Source of the DNA: Syntrophobacteraceae bacterium
GTDB taxonomy: Bacteria > Desulfobacterota > Syntrophobacteria > Syntrophobacterales > Syntrophobacteraceae
Direction of reading: 5' to 3'
Assembly: GCA_025454175.1 (NCBI GenBank)
Contig: JALOOX010000047.1
Coordinates: 1-38,507 of the forward strand
DNA length: 38,507 nucleotides
The position numbers were made by a program, and so were the translations under genes. Below the pieces are notes generated by a model that made no database searches, was not told where the DNA came from, and worked only from the letters and a program-made list of their open reading frames with translations. Shown in pieces: positions 1-9,301 of this stretch (its first letter is position 1; each line of letters starts with the position of its first letter).

Positions 1-1608
1 GGCCTGCTCGATGAGCATCTCGGTTTCGGTGTCCACGTTGGCCGTGGCTTCGTCCAGCACCAGGATGCGGGGATTCCGGGCCAGGACCCGGGCGAAGGCC
101 AGGAGCTGCTTCTGGCCGGCCGAAAGATCCATGGCCCCTTCTCCGATCCGCGTCTCCAGGCCTTCGGGAAGGCCTTTCACCACCTCGCTCAGCTGCGAAA
201 GGCGGACGATCTCGTCCAGCTTGGCGTCGCCCGGGTCCCGGTCCAGCAGGATGTTTTCCCTCACGGTTCCCGGGATGATGAGCACGTCCTGCATGACCAG
301 GCCGACCTGGTCCCGGATCCAGTGGAGGTCCAGCTCCCGCAGGTCGCGCCCGTCCAGCCTTATATATCCCTCCAGAGGGTCGTAAAACCTCTCCAGCAGA
401 TTGATGATGCTGGTCTTTCCGGAGCCCGTGGCCCCAACGATGGCCAGGGTCTCTCCGGGCCTCACCTCAAAACAGAGATGGCGGAGAACGGGACGGCCCG
501 GCTCGTACTCGAAGGTGACGTCATCGAACACGATGTCCCCGCGAACCTCCGTCGGAGATGATGCCTCCTGGGGCCAGGTGAGGGTCCCGGGGGTTTCGAG
601 CATCTGGAAGATGCGCTCGGCCGAGGCCATGGCCGACTGCACGATGGAGTACTTCTGGGAGAGCTCCCGCAGGGGCTGAAAGAAGAGTCGCATGTAGGCA
701 ATGAAGGCGGTCAGGATTCCGATGGTCATGTGGTCCCGGACGACCTGGCCGCCGCCGTACCAGATGATGAGGGCCAGGGCGAGGGAGCTCATCACGTCGA
801 TGAGGGGCATGAAGACCCCGAAGATGCGGATCTGGGTGAAGGTTGCCTTGAAGTAATCCTGGTTCAGCCGGCGGAACCGGGCGAGGGAGTCCTTTTCTCT
901 CAAAAAAAGCTGGATGATGGCGATCCCCGTGACGGACTCCTGGATGTAGGCGTTGATGCCGGCCAGCCTGGAGCGGATCTCCCGGAAGGCGTCCCGGCTG
1001 AGGCGCCCGAACCAGAGGGTGATCACCAGCATGACGGGGAAGGTGGTCGAGAGTATCAGGGCCAGCCGCCAGTTCATCCAGAACATGATGGCGAGAATTC
1101 CGATCAGCCGGATGCCGTCGTTGAAGAGGGTCACGATGACCGAGGTGAACATCTCGTGCATGTTCTGGATGTCATTGGTGAGCCGGGTGACGAGCCGACC
1201 GACGGGACGGGTGTGGAAGAACCGGAGATCGAGCTCGATGACGTGTGAAAAGAGGCTCTGACGCATGTCGTGCATGGCGTTCTGCCCGGCCCATTCCAGG
1301 GCCAGGACCTGGAAGAAATTGGCGACGAACCCGATGACGATGGCGAGAAGGAAAGCGCCGGCGAGCCTGGAGATGCCGGCCAGCCTTTCCGCGGTGTCCA
1401 GGTCCGCATTCACGATGAAGCCGTCCAGGGCCAGCTGCACGATGCGCGGCAGGGCCAGGCTCGTGACGGTGATGATGGACGCAAGGAGCACCGAAAGCAG
1501 GACCCACCGCCACTGGGGGCGTATGAAACGCGCGATGCGGCGCCAGAGCCGCAGGTCGCTGACCTGCCCCAGGTGGTCGTCCTCGAAGTATCCGTAGTCG
1601 TGGTTCAT
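1..1608 (-). CDS. Half-ABC exporter (permease + ATPase), subunit B of a heterodimer; 3' end outside window
   Basis: Open frame from ATG at 1608 to the window edge (536 codons seen; about 50-60 residues probably missing). The N-terminal half has hydrophobic helices of the ABC type 1 exporter fold. The C-terminal half is an ATPase: Walker A GATGSGKTS near residue 392, signature LSAGQKQL near 495 and Walker B ILVLDEATANVD near 511. The signature is non-canonical (LSAGQ, not LSGGQ), whereas the Walker B glutamate is present. Its start overlaps the stop of the upstream ABC gene by four bases (ATGA), so the two are translationally coupled. It probably pairs with that protein as a BmrCD/TM287-288-like lipid or drug exporter in the inner membrane. 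The substrate cannot be told from sequence. Confidence 0.9.
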   Translation of the reverse strand, partial: MNHDYGYFEDDHLGQVSDLRLWRRIARFIRPQWRWVLLSVLLASIITVTSLALPRIVQLALDGFIVNADLDTAERLAGISRLAGAFLLAIVIGFVANFFQVLALEWAGQNAMHDMRQSLFSHVIELDLRFFHTRPVGRLVTRLTNDIQNMHEMFTSVIVTLFNDGIRLIGILAIMFWMNWRLALILSTTFPVMLVITLWFGRLSRDAFREIRSRLAGINAYIQESVTGIAIIQLFLREKDSLARFRRLNQDYFKATFTQIRIFGVFMPLIDVMSSLALALIIWYGGGQVVRDHMTIGILTAFIAYMRLFFQPLRELSQKYSIVQSAMASAERIFQMLETPGTLTWPQEASSPTEVRGDIVFDDVTFEYEPGRPVLRHLCFEVRPGETLAIVGATGSGKTSIINLLERFYDPLEGYIRLDGRDLRELDLHWIRDQVGLVMQDVLIIPGTVRENILLDRDPGDAKLDEIVRLSQLSEVVKGLPEGLETRIGEGAMDLSAGQKQLLAFARVLARNPRILVLDEATANVDTETEMLIEQA

Positions 1609-3401
1609 GGCCCGTTCCGCGTCTGCTGTTCGTAGATGGTCCGGTAATAGCTGCTCGACCGGAAGAGCTCGGCGTGGGTCCCCCGGGCCACGATCCGTCC
1701 CCGATCCATGACCACGAGGCTTTGGGCGTCCGCCAGCGGGGCCACCCGGTGGGAGACGACGATGGCGGTTCTCCCCCGGAGATACCGGGCGATGGAGCGC
1801 AGGATGGCCTGCTCCGTCTCCATGTCCACCGCCGACAGGCCGTCATCGATGATGATGATGGGCCGGTCGAGGAGCAGGGCCCGGGCGATGGCCAGCCGCT
1901 GGCGCTGCCCTCCCGAGAGCTTCACGCCTCTCTCCCCGATGCGGGTCTGGTATCCATCCTTCATCTGCAAGATCTCTTCGTGGATGGCGGCCGCCCTGGC
2001 GACCCTTTCGATTTCCTCCATGGAGGCCTCGGCCTTGCCCATGGCGATGTTGAACGCGATGGTCTCCGAAAACAGGATGACGTCCTGGGGCACGTAGGCC
2101 AGAGCCCCCCGCACGTCGGCGAGGGTGAGGGCGTTGACGTCCATGCCGTCCATCAGTATGGTCCCGTCCGCCGCGGGATGAAGGCGGGCCAGGAGGTGGC
2201 AGAGGGTGGTTTTCCCCGCCCCGGTCCTGCCCACCACGCCCAGAAACGTGCCGGCGGGGATCTGCAGGTCGATGTGCTCGAGGGTGGGACGATCCTGCCG
2301 GGGATAGGTGAAGGTCAGGTCCCGGACCTGAATATTTCCCGCGAGGATGGGGGACGCAGCCTCCCCGGTGCTGTCCGCCAGCATCGACTTCTCTTCCAGC
2401 AGGGTGTTGATGCGGTTCAGTGAGGTGATCCCGCGCTGGAAAAGGTCGGCCACCCAGCCCAGGGCCATCATGGGCCAGGTCATGAGGTAAAGGTAATTGA
2501 TGAAGGCCACCAGGTCACCGGTGGTGATGGCGCCCTGGATGGTCATGCGCCCTCCGAGGGCCAGGGCGAAGAGGAGGCCGACATTGCCGATGAACCCGGA
2601 AATGGGGAACAGGGTCCCGTATATCGCGGCCACCCGGAGGTTGTCCCGCACATAGGTCCGACCCAGGGCATCGAACCGTTCGGCCTGGGGCTTCTCCTGG
2701 TTGTAAGCCTGGACGATTCGGATGGTGGAAAACGTGGAGCGGACGAATTCCGTGATGTGGGAGAACTGCTCCTGGACCTTGCTGAAGCGCTGGTGCAGCC
2801 GGGAGGAGAGGATACGGGTGAGGAAAGCCAGAATGGGCATGGGGGAAATGGCCACCAGGGTGAGCAGCGGGTCGATCCAGGCCATGAAGGCGAAAGCGGC
2901 GATGCCCATGAAAACGGCGTCGGCCGCGGCCACGACGCCCATGCCCGTGGCCAGCTGCACGGATGAGAGGTCGTTGGTGGCGAGGGCCATGATCTCGCCC
3001 GTGGTCTTTCGCTGGAAAAAGGCGCGGTCCAGCTGCAGCAGGTGATCGAAGAAACGATTCCTGAGGTCCCGCTCCAGGATGCGGGAAAAGCCGAGGAGCA
3101 GTACTCGCCAGACGAAGCGGAGCACGCCGATGAGGAGCGCCAGAAGAACGATGACGGCGACATAATGGAGGAGGCCGGACTCGGTGGCGCGCCCCTCCTG
3201 CAGGTCGTCGACGACCTCCTTGATGACCCTCGGGATGAAGAGCTGCAGGAGGTCCACCACGACGAGGGCCCCCAGTCCCGCGACGAGGCGGCCCCAGCGT
3301 TCACGGAAATAGAGCCTGATGAGACTGAACGATCGCCAGGGGCTTGTATTCGAGGATTCGCCGGATTCGGCGGAGCTCGCCCCGCCGTGGAAACCTTTCA
3401 C
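1605..3401 (-). CDS. Half-ABC exporter (permease + ATPase), subunit A of a heterodimer
   Basis: 598 residues, the usual length for a half exporter. An N-terminal membrane domain (about residues 25-330) is followed by an ATPase with Walker A GRTGAGKTT near 389, canonical LSGGQ near 492 and Walker B IIIIDDGLSAVD near 512. The catalytic Walker B glutamate is aspartate here, which in heterodimeric exporters marks the degenerate ATP site. Together with the LSAGQ of the partner encoded just downstream, this predicts one active and one degenerate site. The start is GTG at 3401, chosen because it overlaps the TGA of the upstream flavoprotein gene (GTGA). The stop overlaps the next ATG in the same way, so the three genes form one coupled operon. 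Confidence 0.9.
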   Translation of the reverse strand: MKGFHGGASSAESGESSNTSPWRSFSLIRLYFRERWGRLVAGLGALVVVDLLQLFIPRVIKEVVDDLQEGRATESGLLHYVAVIVLLALLIGVLRFVWRVLLLGFSRILERDLRNRFFDHLLQLDRAFFQRKTTGEIMALATNDLSSVQLATGMGVVAAADAVFMGIAAFAFMAWIDPLLTLVAISPMPILAFLTRILSSRLHQRFSKVQEQFSHITEFVRSTFSTIRIVQAYNQEKPQAERFDALGRTYVRDNLRVAAIYGTLFPISGFIGNVGLLFALALGGRMTIQGAITTGDLVAFINYLYLMTWPMMALGWVADLFQRGITSLNRINTLLEEKSMLADSTGEAASPILAGNIQVRDLTFTYPRQDRPTLEHIDLQIPAGTFLGVVGRTGAGKTTLCHLLARLHPAADGTILMDGMDVNALTLADVRGALAYVPQDVILFSETIAFNIAMGKAEASMEEIERVARAAAIHEEILQMKDGYQTRIGERGVKLSGGQRQRLAIARALLLDRPIIIIDDGLSAVDMETEQAILRSIARYLRGRTAIVVSHRVAPLADAQSLVVMDRGRIVARGTHAELFRSSSYYRTIYEQQTRNGP

Positions 3402-4012
3402 TGGGTTGTTCCCGCTTCCTGCTCGGACTGGCGGATGGCTCGAGCCAGGTCCCGACCGGCCTGAACCGCCTCTTCAAGATACTCGGGGTGTTTCAGGATA
3501 TCCCCTTCGAAGTCGAGACCCCGGTAGAGCAGGCTTTTCCAGAGCTCCATGTCGAGCACGTCGAAGAAGTACCGAAGGGTGAGGAGGGTGCCGTCAAAGA
3601 GCCTGGGGCCCCTGGTGGCGCCCACCGAGATGAAAAGGCCGCGGCGCCGCGGCTCACGAAGCACCATTTTGGATTCATCGATCCAGTATTTCTTCACCCA
3701 GAGGGACTGGCAGCGGTCGATCATGCTCTTGGTGTGGGCGCTCACCGAGTAAAAGAAGATTGGCGAGGCGAGCATCAGGCCCCGGCAGGCCAGGAGCTGG
3801 TCGTAGAGCGGCTGGAAGTCGTCCTGTATGGCGCATCGCCCGGCTTTCCTGCAGCCGTAGATTTCGAGGCAGGGTGAAATCTTGAGGTCCCGGAGCACCA
3901 CCTCCTCGACGTCGGCGCCTTCCCCGCGGGCTCCACGAACGGCCTCCCGAAGCAGCATGGACGTGTTGCCCTTGCGCCGGGGACTTCCATGAATTGCAAG
4001 AATTTTAACCAT
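3398..4012 (-). CDS. Flavodoxin-fold NAD(P)H-dependent FMN reductase family protein
   Basis: 204 residues beginning with the flavin-binding signature of the family (IHGSPRRKGNTSML, residues 7-20). Members bind FMN and transfer electrons from NAD(P)H or ferredoxin to small acceptors in the cytoplasm. Many relatives carry a compact four-cysteine cluster motif after about residue 45. Here only C48, C54 and C60 remain with wide spacing, so a canonical [4Fe-4S] cluster is doubtful. ATG at 4012 is preceded by AAGGA about 10 bases upstream. It is the first gene of the operon with the two ABC half-transporters, coupled through a GTGA overlap, which suggests but does not prove a role connected with the exported compound. 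Confidence 0.8.
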   Translation of the reverse strand: MVKILAIHGSPRRKGNTSMLLREAVRGARGEGADVEEVVLRDLKISPCLEIYGCRKAGRCAIQDDFQPLYDQLLACRGLMLASPIFFYSVSAHTKSMIDRCQSLWVKKYWIDESKMVLREPRRRGLFISVGATRGPRLFDGTLLTLRYFFDVLDMELWKSLLYRGLDFEGDILKHPEYLEEAVQAGRDLARAIRQSEQEAGTTQ

Positions 4013-4111
4013 GGCAGGCTCATCCTTGTTTGTATTTCAAAGCCATTTTGAAACTATGAAACTAATAAGCACCACTTGCCCGCCTTTCCAGCGGGATTCG
4101 GAACATGAGGG

Positions 4112-4140
4112 AAAAAAGCCGAACGGGCAATGGCCGTCGG
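4112..4140 (-). terminator. Probable intrinsic terminator after the S10 peptidase gene
   Basis: Read on the minus strand, CCGACGG and CCGTTCGG form a short stem with one bulged base around a small loop, followed directly by CTTTTTT. It lies about 60 bases past the stop of the carboxypeptidase gene and before the flavoprotein operon. Confidence 0.5.
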
Positions 4141-4199
4141 GGTGTTGGAGACCTTCAGGGTTGATGATGACGACGCCGGGCGGCGGAAACGGGAATCCA

Positions 4200-5759
4200 T
4201 CATGGTCTGACGCCCTGCTCGGAAAGCGTGGCCTTCACGAACTCCGACATGTCCGAAGTCCACTGTTTGAGGACCGCCGTGTCCAGGTATGGCATGTGGC
4301 CGCATTCGTAGGTCTTCAGGACGATGTCCTTCTGCCGGGCCGGATCGATGGCCAGGTGATTGAGGGTGTATTGGGCGGTGGCGTGGGGCGTGGCGAGGTC
4401 GTAGATCCCGGCGGCCGCGAAGACCCGCAGCTTACGGTTTCGGTTCATGCTCTTCTGGAGCATGTCCAGCCCGGTATTCTCCCCCGTGAGGGAAGCCCCC
4501 CAATCCCACTGGCTGTTCACCTCTTCCGAAAAGAACCGGTATGGGCGATCCGTATCGAACCTGAGCTCATCCTTCAGGTAATGGAGAAGGGAGGAGAGCA
4601 GGGGCCCGATGGTCTGCTGAAGTCCCGGGTCCTCGAGAGGGGAGGAAGGAGCCCTTGAAGCGGCGAGCCTCCCGTCGAAGAGGCTGACGTGAAGCTTCCG
4701 GTCCCGGAGGAGCTCGCCCTGGAAGTCCAGCCGGTCCAGGCGAAGGCGGCACTTCTCCACCATGGCCCGGGGCAGGCCCGTGAATCGGGCCAGCCCCTCG
4801 GCCACCCGGGTCCTCTCGGATTCGGAAAGGGAGTTGCCCTTCACGAGGGCGGGCCAGTATTCCTGCTGGACCCACTGCTCGGATTTCTTGAGTGCCTCGG
4901 CCAGGTTCTTCTGCAGATCCGCCGGAAGCTTCCCGTGGTGCCAGGCCGATGCCGTGTAGGACGGAACGAAGAGGGCGAAGGGAAGGTCGTTGCCGGGCCC
5001 GAAGGTGATGGCCGGCAGGCTGAGGGCCGGCGATACGAGAACGAGTCCATCGATCTCCATTCCATGGCTCTCGAAGATATCCTGGGCCAGGCCGGCGGCC
5101 CGGATGGTCCCGTAGCTCTCCCCCACGATGAGCTTGGGGGACGGCCACCGGTTGAAACGGGTGACGAAGCGGCGGATGAATTCGGACATGGCCCGGATGT
5201 CTCCACGGGTGGAATGGAACGATCCGGCATCCTGCTCCGAAACCGGGCGGCTGTAACCCGTCCCGACGGCGTCCACGAAGACGAGGTCCATGAAATGCAG
5301 CCAGGAGATGTCGTTGTCGGCCAGGCGAGGCTCGTCGCCAGCTGATTCGGACTTTGCCGCGTCGAGGGCGACGCGCCTGGGCCCGATGGCGCCCATGTGG
5401 AGCCAGAGGGAAGACGCTCCGGGGCCCCCGTTGAAGACGAAGGCGACGGGACGCTCGGCAGGTTCGCCCACATCGTCCCGCTCGTAGGCGACGAAGAAGA
5501 CTTCGGCCGTCGTCCGGCCCCATTCGTCCTTGATCGGCAGGCAGCCGGCCCTGGCCGTGTAGGGCAGGACCGTGTCGCTCACAAGGGAGTGCTGGGTCAC
5601 GGACAGCTGCGCACCGTCGTCCGCCTTGTCCGCCAGGACGAGGGGAAGCCTCCGGGGAGAAGACTCGGGAGTCAGGGGTGTCTCCTGGGCTTCCTGAGCG
5701 CTACCCGTTCCGCCGAGGGCGAGAGCAAGGCCGAGGATGGCGAACCATTTCAACCGCAT
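4200..5759 (-). CDS. Secreted serine carboxypeptidase-like protein (peptidase family S10)
   Basis: 519 residues from ATG at 5759. The frame stays open further upstream but only over the neighbouring topoisomerase gene, so the start before the signal peptide was chosen. Residues 1-21 are a Sec signal (hydrophobic core, then GTGSAQ). S10 landmarks are all visible: the oxyanion-hole segment NGGPGASS (110-117), nucleophile S215 in GESYG, D454 in IYDLATP and H488 in ECGHMPY. S10 enzymes remove C-terminal amino acids from peptides, often at acidic pH; the location here is likely periplasmic or extracellular. It lies 91 bases downstream of topB on the same strand. Function beyond peptide or ester hydrolysis is not deducible. 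Confidence 0.88.
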   Translation of the reverse strand: MRLKWFAILGLALALGGTGSAQEAQETPLTPESSPRRLPLVLADKADDGAQLSVTQHSLVSDTVLPYTARAGCLPIKDEWGRTTAEVFFVAYERDDVGEPAERPVAFVFNGGPGASSLWLHMGAIGPRRVALDAAKSESAGDEPRLADNDISWLHFMDLVFVDAVGTGYSRPVSEQDAGSFHSTRGDIRAMSEFIRRFVTRFNRWPSPKLIVGESYGTIRAAGLAQDIFESHGMEIDGLVLVSPALSLPAITFGPGNDLPFALFVPSYTASAWHHGKLPADLQKNLAEALKKSEQWVQQEYWPALVKGNSLSESERTRVAEGLARFTGLPRAMVEKCRLRLDRLDFQGELLRDRKLHVSLFDGRLAASRAPSSPLEDPGLQQTIGPLLSSLLHYLKDELRFDTDRPYRFFSEEVNSQWDWGASLTGENTGLDMLQKSMNRNRKLRVFAAAGIYDLATPHATAQYTLNHLAIDPARQKDIVLKTYECGHMPYLDTAVLKQWTSDMSEFVKATLSEQGVRP

Positions 5760-5798
5760 CGTCACACTCCAATCTTGGATAACGACCGTGCCGGGGCT

Positions 5799-5842
5799 GG
5801 TTTTCAACTTGAAACTTGAAACCTTGGACTTGAAACTTTTCC
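5799..5842. repeat. Short degenerate repeats of CTTGAAA in the topB-peptidase gap
   Basis: The 91-base spacer contains CTTGAAAC or CTTGAAAA three times, plus a related ACTTGAAA phase, giving a low-complexity tract. A similar TTCAACTTGAAAG occurs near 25128. No function is evident; it could be remains of an interspersed repeat. Confidence 0.4.
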
Positions 5843-5850
5843 TAGCAGGG

Positions 5851-8364
5851 TCACTCCTCCCTGGACTCCGGTGGGTCTCCCATGACAAAGACGGTACGGA
5901 AATCCACGCCTTCCAGGCGAAGTCTTGCCGAAAACTTCTTGCCGCTCCTGGACTTGAAGCCTCTGAGCAGAGCCGTTTCCCCCTTTTTGAGCAGGTCGGT
6001 GACGGCTTTCCGGGTGAGTGTCTTGCCCGCGACGACCTTCCAGATGACAAAGGAGCACTTCCCGTTCTCGGGCCGCCAATTGGCGCAGCCGTAGCCCTTC
6101 TTTCCCTCGATGACCCGGCCGCCGCACCGGGGGCATTTCCCGATGACGTCCAGGGGGGAGGGCTGCGGTGATCCGCCCTGGACGGCATCGCCTCCCGAAG
6201 GCGGGGTTTCGGACCGGATGAGCCGTGCCGCCCATGATGCCGGGGTTTCCCCCTCGCCGCCCTGGCGCTCCAGGATGAGGGACGCGGAGAAGTCGCGGCC
6301 GTCGGTGTCCCTGAAGATCGAGGGCCCCACGGTTTCCCCATTCAGCAGCCGGCGGACCGTCTCGGCATCGATGTGGCGCCCGGAAATCTCCTTCCAGATG
6401 ACGAAGCGGCAGCCTCCGTCCTTGGGGCGCCAGTTCCCGCATCCGAACCCCTTGCGCCCCTCGATGATCTCGCCCCCGCAGGCCGGGCATGCTCCGATGG
6501 TCCGGTGGACAGTGCGGAGCGGGGGCGAGGTTGACTTGATCTCCCGGACACCTTTCTCAACGAAGGCTCGGACTGCTTCGAGGAAGGTCTCGGGCCGCCC
6601 CATGCCCAGCGCGATCTTCTCGAGCTCCATTTCCCACCGGGCGGTCTCCTCGGGGCTGGCCAGAGCCCTGGCCCGCTCGAAGCGCCTGAGCTGTTCGATG
6701 AGGAAGCAGCCCTTGTCGGTGGCGGCGAGGGACTTTCGAGCCCGGGTCACGTACTGGCGGAGGATGAGGGTTTCGATGATCTGGGCCCGGGTTGCCTGAG
6801 TTCCGAGCCCCACTTCGCCTTTGAAGATTTTCTGCAGCTCTTCCTCGGTGACGAAGCGAGACGGGTTGACCATGTCCTTGAGGAGCAGAGCCTCGGTGTA
6901 TTCAGGCGAAGGCTGTGTCATCTTCTCGTCCAGCTGTGCCTCGACCACGCGGGCTTCATCACCCTTTTCCAGAGGGGGCAGATTCTCCTCCTCCACCTCG
7001 TCGGATTCGTTGCCGGCCTTTGTCCTCGAGGGGGATTCGCTCCCGTGGACCGCCTTCCAGCCAGGTTTCAGGGGCCGGCTTCCCCTGGTTCGGAAAGTCT
7101 CCCCCGAGACCTCGGTGATGATCTCGGTGGCCTCGTATTCGTAGTCGGGATGAAAGGCTGCGGCGAAACGCTTGAGCACCAGGTCGTAGATGCGCTTCTC
7201 CTGCGGTGATGCCCCCTCGGGGATCGGGGCGAGGGGAATCAGGGCGTGGTGGTCCGTCAGTCTGGCATCGTTGAAGACGCGCTTGTTCCCGGCGCTCACC
7301 AGCTTTGGGTCGTGGCCCGAGAAGAGATCCGGGTAGGCGGCCGAGAGCTTCTGGATCGTCTGCTGTGCGAGATCCACGTTGCGGGAGCCAAGGACCCGCG
7401 AATCCGTCCGGGGGTAAGAGAGACATTTGCGCTCTTCGTAGAGCTTCTGTGCAATGTCCAGGGTTTGCTTGGCCGTGAAACCGAATTTGGCGTTGGCTTC
7501 GCGCTGCAGGTCCGTCAGGGAAAAAAGAAGGGGCGGGGCCTGCCGCTTATTCTCCCGCTTGACGGAAGTCACCCGGCCCGTCTGGCCCGAAACGAGGGCC
7601 AGCAGCCTCTCGGCAAGATCCCGGTCCTCGAGCCGGGTCTCGTCCTTGCGAAACCAGGATCCGCTCCAGGTCCCTCTCAAGTTCTCAAAGACGGCCCTGA
7701 GCAGCCAGTAGGGTTTGGGGACGAAGCGCTCCCGCTCCCGCCGACGGTCCACGAGGAGGGCCAGAACCGCCGTCTGAACCCGTCCCACGGAATACACGTC
7801 CCGGTGGCTGCCGAATTTCAGGGTGGCCGCCCTCGAGAGGTTCATGCCCACGAGCCAGTCGGCGAACTGGCGGGCCTGGCCGGCGTGCCAGAGACGGTCA
7901 AAATCGGCGCTCGGGCGAAGCTGGTCCAGGGTTTCCTTCACCACCCGGGGCGTCAGGGCCTGGGAGGTCCAGAACCGGGAAGCCCGGTCGAAGCTGAAAT
8001 CACCAACGGAATGCAGAATGGTTCGAGCGATCACCTCACCCTCACGCCCCGCGTCCGTGGCGATGACCACATGGCCGACGTCGTTTCGCCCGAGCTGCTT
8101 CTGAACAATCCTGAGCTGCTTTTCGGTTTTGGAAATGGGCTTGTAGCGAAGCTTTTCGGGGAGGATGGGGAGAGTGTCCATCCTCCATCGGGACCATTTG
8201 GAGTCGTAGTCCCGAGGCTCGGCAAGCTCGAGGAGATGCCCCACCGCCCAGGTGATGACGTAGTCCTTGCCCTCGAAATAGCCGTCCCGGCGGCCGCCGG
8301 CCCCGAGCGCTTTTGCGAAGTCCCTGGCGACCGAAGGCTTCTCCGTGAGGACGAGGGTGATCAC
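5851..8364 (-). CDS. topB: DNA topoisomerase III (type IA) with two C-terminal zinc-ribbon repeats
   Basis: 837 residues. The N-terminal TOPRIM domain has E8 (TEKPS) and D104 in ATDAGREGE, a form typical of many bacterial TopB proteins. The active-site tyrosine is Y317 in LSYPRTDSR, and SVGRVQTAVL (residues 192-201) is the conserved type IA motif. The enzyme cuts and passes single-stranded DNA to resolve precatenanes and recombination intermediates. The C-terminus carries two successive topoisomerase zinc-ribbon units (CPACGG...FGCGNW and CPRCGG...YGCANW), each followed by a C-terminal repeat domain. The start is GTG at 8364, overlapping the TGA of the VOC gene (GTGA), so the two are co-translated. 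Confidence 0.95.
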   Translation of the reverse strand: MITLVLTEKPSVARDFAKALGAGGRRDGYFEGKDYVITWAVGHLLELAEPRDYDSKWSRWRMDTLPILPEKLRYKPISKTEKQLRIVQKQLGRNDVGHVVIATDAGREGEVIARTILHSVGDFSFDRASRFWTSQALTPRVVKETLDQLRPSADFDRLWHAGQARQFADWLVGMNLSRAATLKFGSHRDVYSVGRVQTAVLALLVDRRRERERFVPKPYWLLRAVFENLRGTWSGSWFRKDETRLEDRDLAERLLALVSGQTGRVTSVKRENKRQAPPLLFSLTDLQREANAKFGFTAKQTLDIAQKLYEERKCLSYPRTDSRVLGSRNVDLAQQTIQKLSAAYPDLFSGHDPKLVSAGNKRVFNDARLTDHHALIPLAPIPEGASPQEKRIYDLVLKRFAAAFHPDYEYEATEIITEVSGETFRTRGSRPLKPGWKAVHGSESPSRTKAGNESDEVEEENLPPLEKGDEARVVEAQLDEKMTQPSPEYTEALLLKDMVNPSRFVTEEELQKIFKGEVGLGTQATRAQIIETLILRQYVTRARKSLAATDKGCFLIEQLRRFERARALASPEETARWEMELEKIALGMGRPETFLEAVRAFVEKGVREIKSTSPPLRTVHRTIGACPACGGEIIEGRKGFGCGNWRPKDGGCRFVIWKEISGRHIDAETVRRLLNGETVGPSIFRDTDGRDFSASLILERQGGEGETPASWAARLIRSETPPSGGDAVQGGSPQPSPLDVIGKCPRCGGRVIEGKKGYGCANWRPENGKCSFVIWKVVAGKTLTRKAVTDLLKKGETALLRGFKSRSGKKFSARLRLEGVDFRTVFVMGDPPESREE

Positions 8365-8966
8365 GGAAGGTCCTCGAACCAGTTGCGCTTGACGCCTGCC
8401 GTGAGCTCGGCACCCTCACCCGGGTATACGCGTCGCTCGTCCGGCGGAGTGGGTGTCTCGACCTGGGGCCAGAGACCGGGATTGGGCTCGGGACCCTCGA
8501 GGGTGACCGCCGAGGGGCTCGAATCCACCATCACGGGCCTGGCGCGAAGATCGACGCCGTCGACGCTCCAGCTGAACTCGATGGGAATGCCGTTGGGGTC
8601 GAAGGAATAGATGGAATGGATGAACCCGTGGTCCACCACCTCGGAGACCCAGAAGCCGGCGTTTTCCAGGCGGTCCTTGAGGGTCCAGAGATCCTCCAGG
8701 GTTTCAACGCCGATGGAGACATGATCGAAGATGAAGGGTCCGTTCACCGGGTATCCATGGTCTTTTTCCGGAACCGGCTCCACGTTGGGCCACTCGAAGA
8801 ACCCGATCATGTCCATGGCCGAGATCCGCAGGAAATAGGTTCGATAACCGGGCTTTCCCAGGCCGGCCACGATGTGCATCTCCAGAAGATCCCGCCAGAA
8901 CCGGATGGTTCGGTCCATGTCCCGTGTGGCCATGGCCAGGTGATTGATGCCGCTGTATTTGATCAT
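8361..8966 (-). CDS. VOC (glyoxalase/dioxygenase fold) family protein
   Basis: 201 residues from ATG at 8966, preceded by GGAGA about nine bases upstream; longer in-frame starts lack a ribosome site. The beta-alpha-beta-beta-beta pattern of the vicinal-oxygen-chelate superfamily is clear. Probable metal ligands are H9 (INHLA), H82 (FDHVSIG) and E130 (IPIEFSW), so this may be a metal-dependent lyase, isomerase or dioxygenase acting on a small molecule. The family is too broad to name a substrate. It overlaps topB by four bases, an unusual pairing that probably reflects co-transcription rather than shared function. Confidence 0.8.
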   Translation of the reverse strand: MIKYSGINHLAMATRDMDRTIRFWRDLLEMHIVAGLGKPGYRTYFLRISAMDMIGFFEWPNVEPVPEKDHGYPVNGPFIFDHVSIGVETLEDLWTLKDRLENAGFWVSEVVDHGFIHSIYSFDPNGIPIEFSWSVDGVDLRARPVMVDSSPSAVTLEGPEPNPGLWPQVETPTPPDERRVYPGEGAELTAGVKRNWFEDLP

Positions 8967-9021
8967 GGGCGCTGTTCTCCGCGAATGAACCGTTGTTGTC
9001 GTGTCGTGATGAGAACGGTAG

Positions 9022-9052
9022 ACTATGAACCGCAGTCGGTATGCTTTGTCAA
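9022..9052 (-). promoter_or_regulatory. Candidate promoter for the VOC-topB operon
   Basis: On the minus strand a perfect TTGACA (9052-9047) lies upstream of CATAGT (9027-9022) at 19 bases, or TTCATA at 17. The -35 is good and the -10 weak. It points toward the VOC start at 8966. Confidence 0.35.
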
Positions 9053-9109
9053 GATTTGATGCCTCCGAAGTTGCGTCAGCCCCCAAATGTCATTGGTTTT
9101 GTTTGCATC

Positions 9110-9138
9110 TTGACTTGCATTTTCAATTCGTCTAACGT
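9110..9138 (+). promoter_or_regulatory. Candidate sigma-70-type promoter for the dsrMKJOP operon
   Basis: TTGACT (9110-9115), 17-base spacer, TAACGT (9133-9138), in an AT-rich stretch between the divergent VOC and dsr operons. A perfect 10-base palindrome, ACAAATTTGT (9149-9158), sits about where transcription would begin and could be an operator. The 8967-9301 gap holds nothing else I recognise. Confidence 0.45.
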
Positions 9139-9301
9139 GCTCACATTCACAAATTTGTTTCGCTTGGTGTCTTTTGCCTAATGACTTGGCGGAGGCGGGT
9201 GAGGTCTGTTCAGTTCACCGGGGGAGCTCTTCAAAGGGAAAGGGGGGATGACGGGAGGCGAGGAATCTTATCAACGAACGCTATGGAAAGGTTTTGTCAG
9301 C

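Noticed and set aside
5760-6341. N-terminal extension of the S10 peptidase frame
   Set aside because: It overlaps topB in another frame, and the signal peptide starts at 5759.
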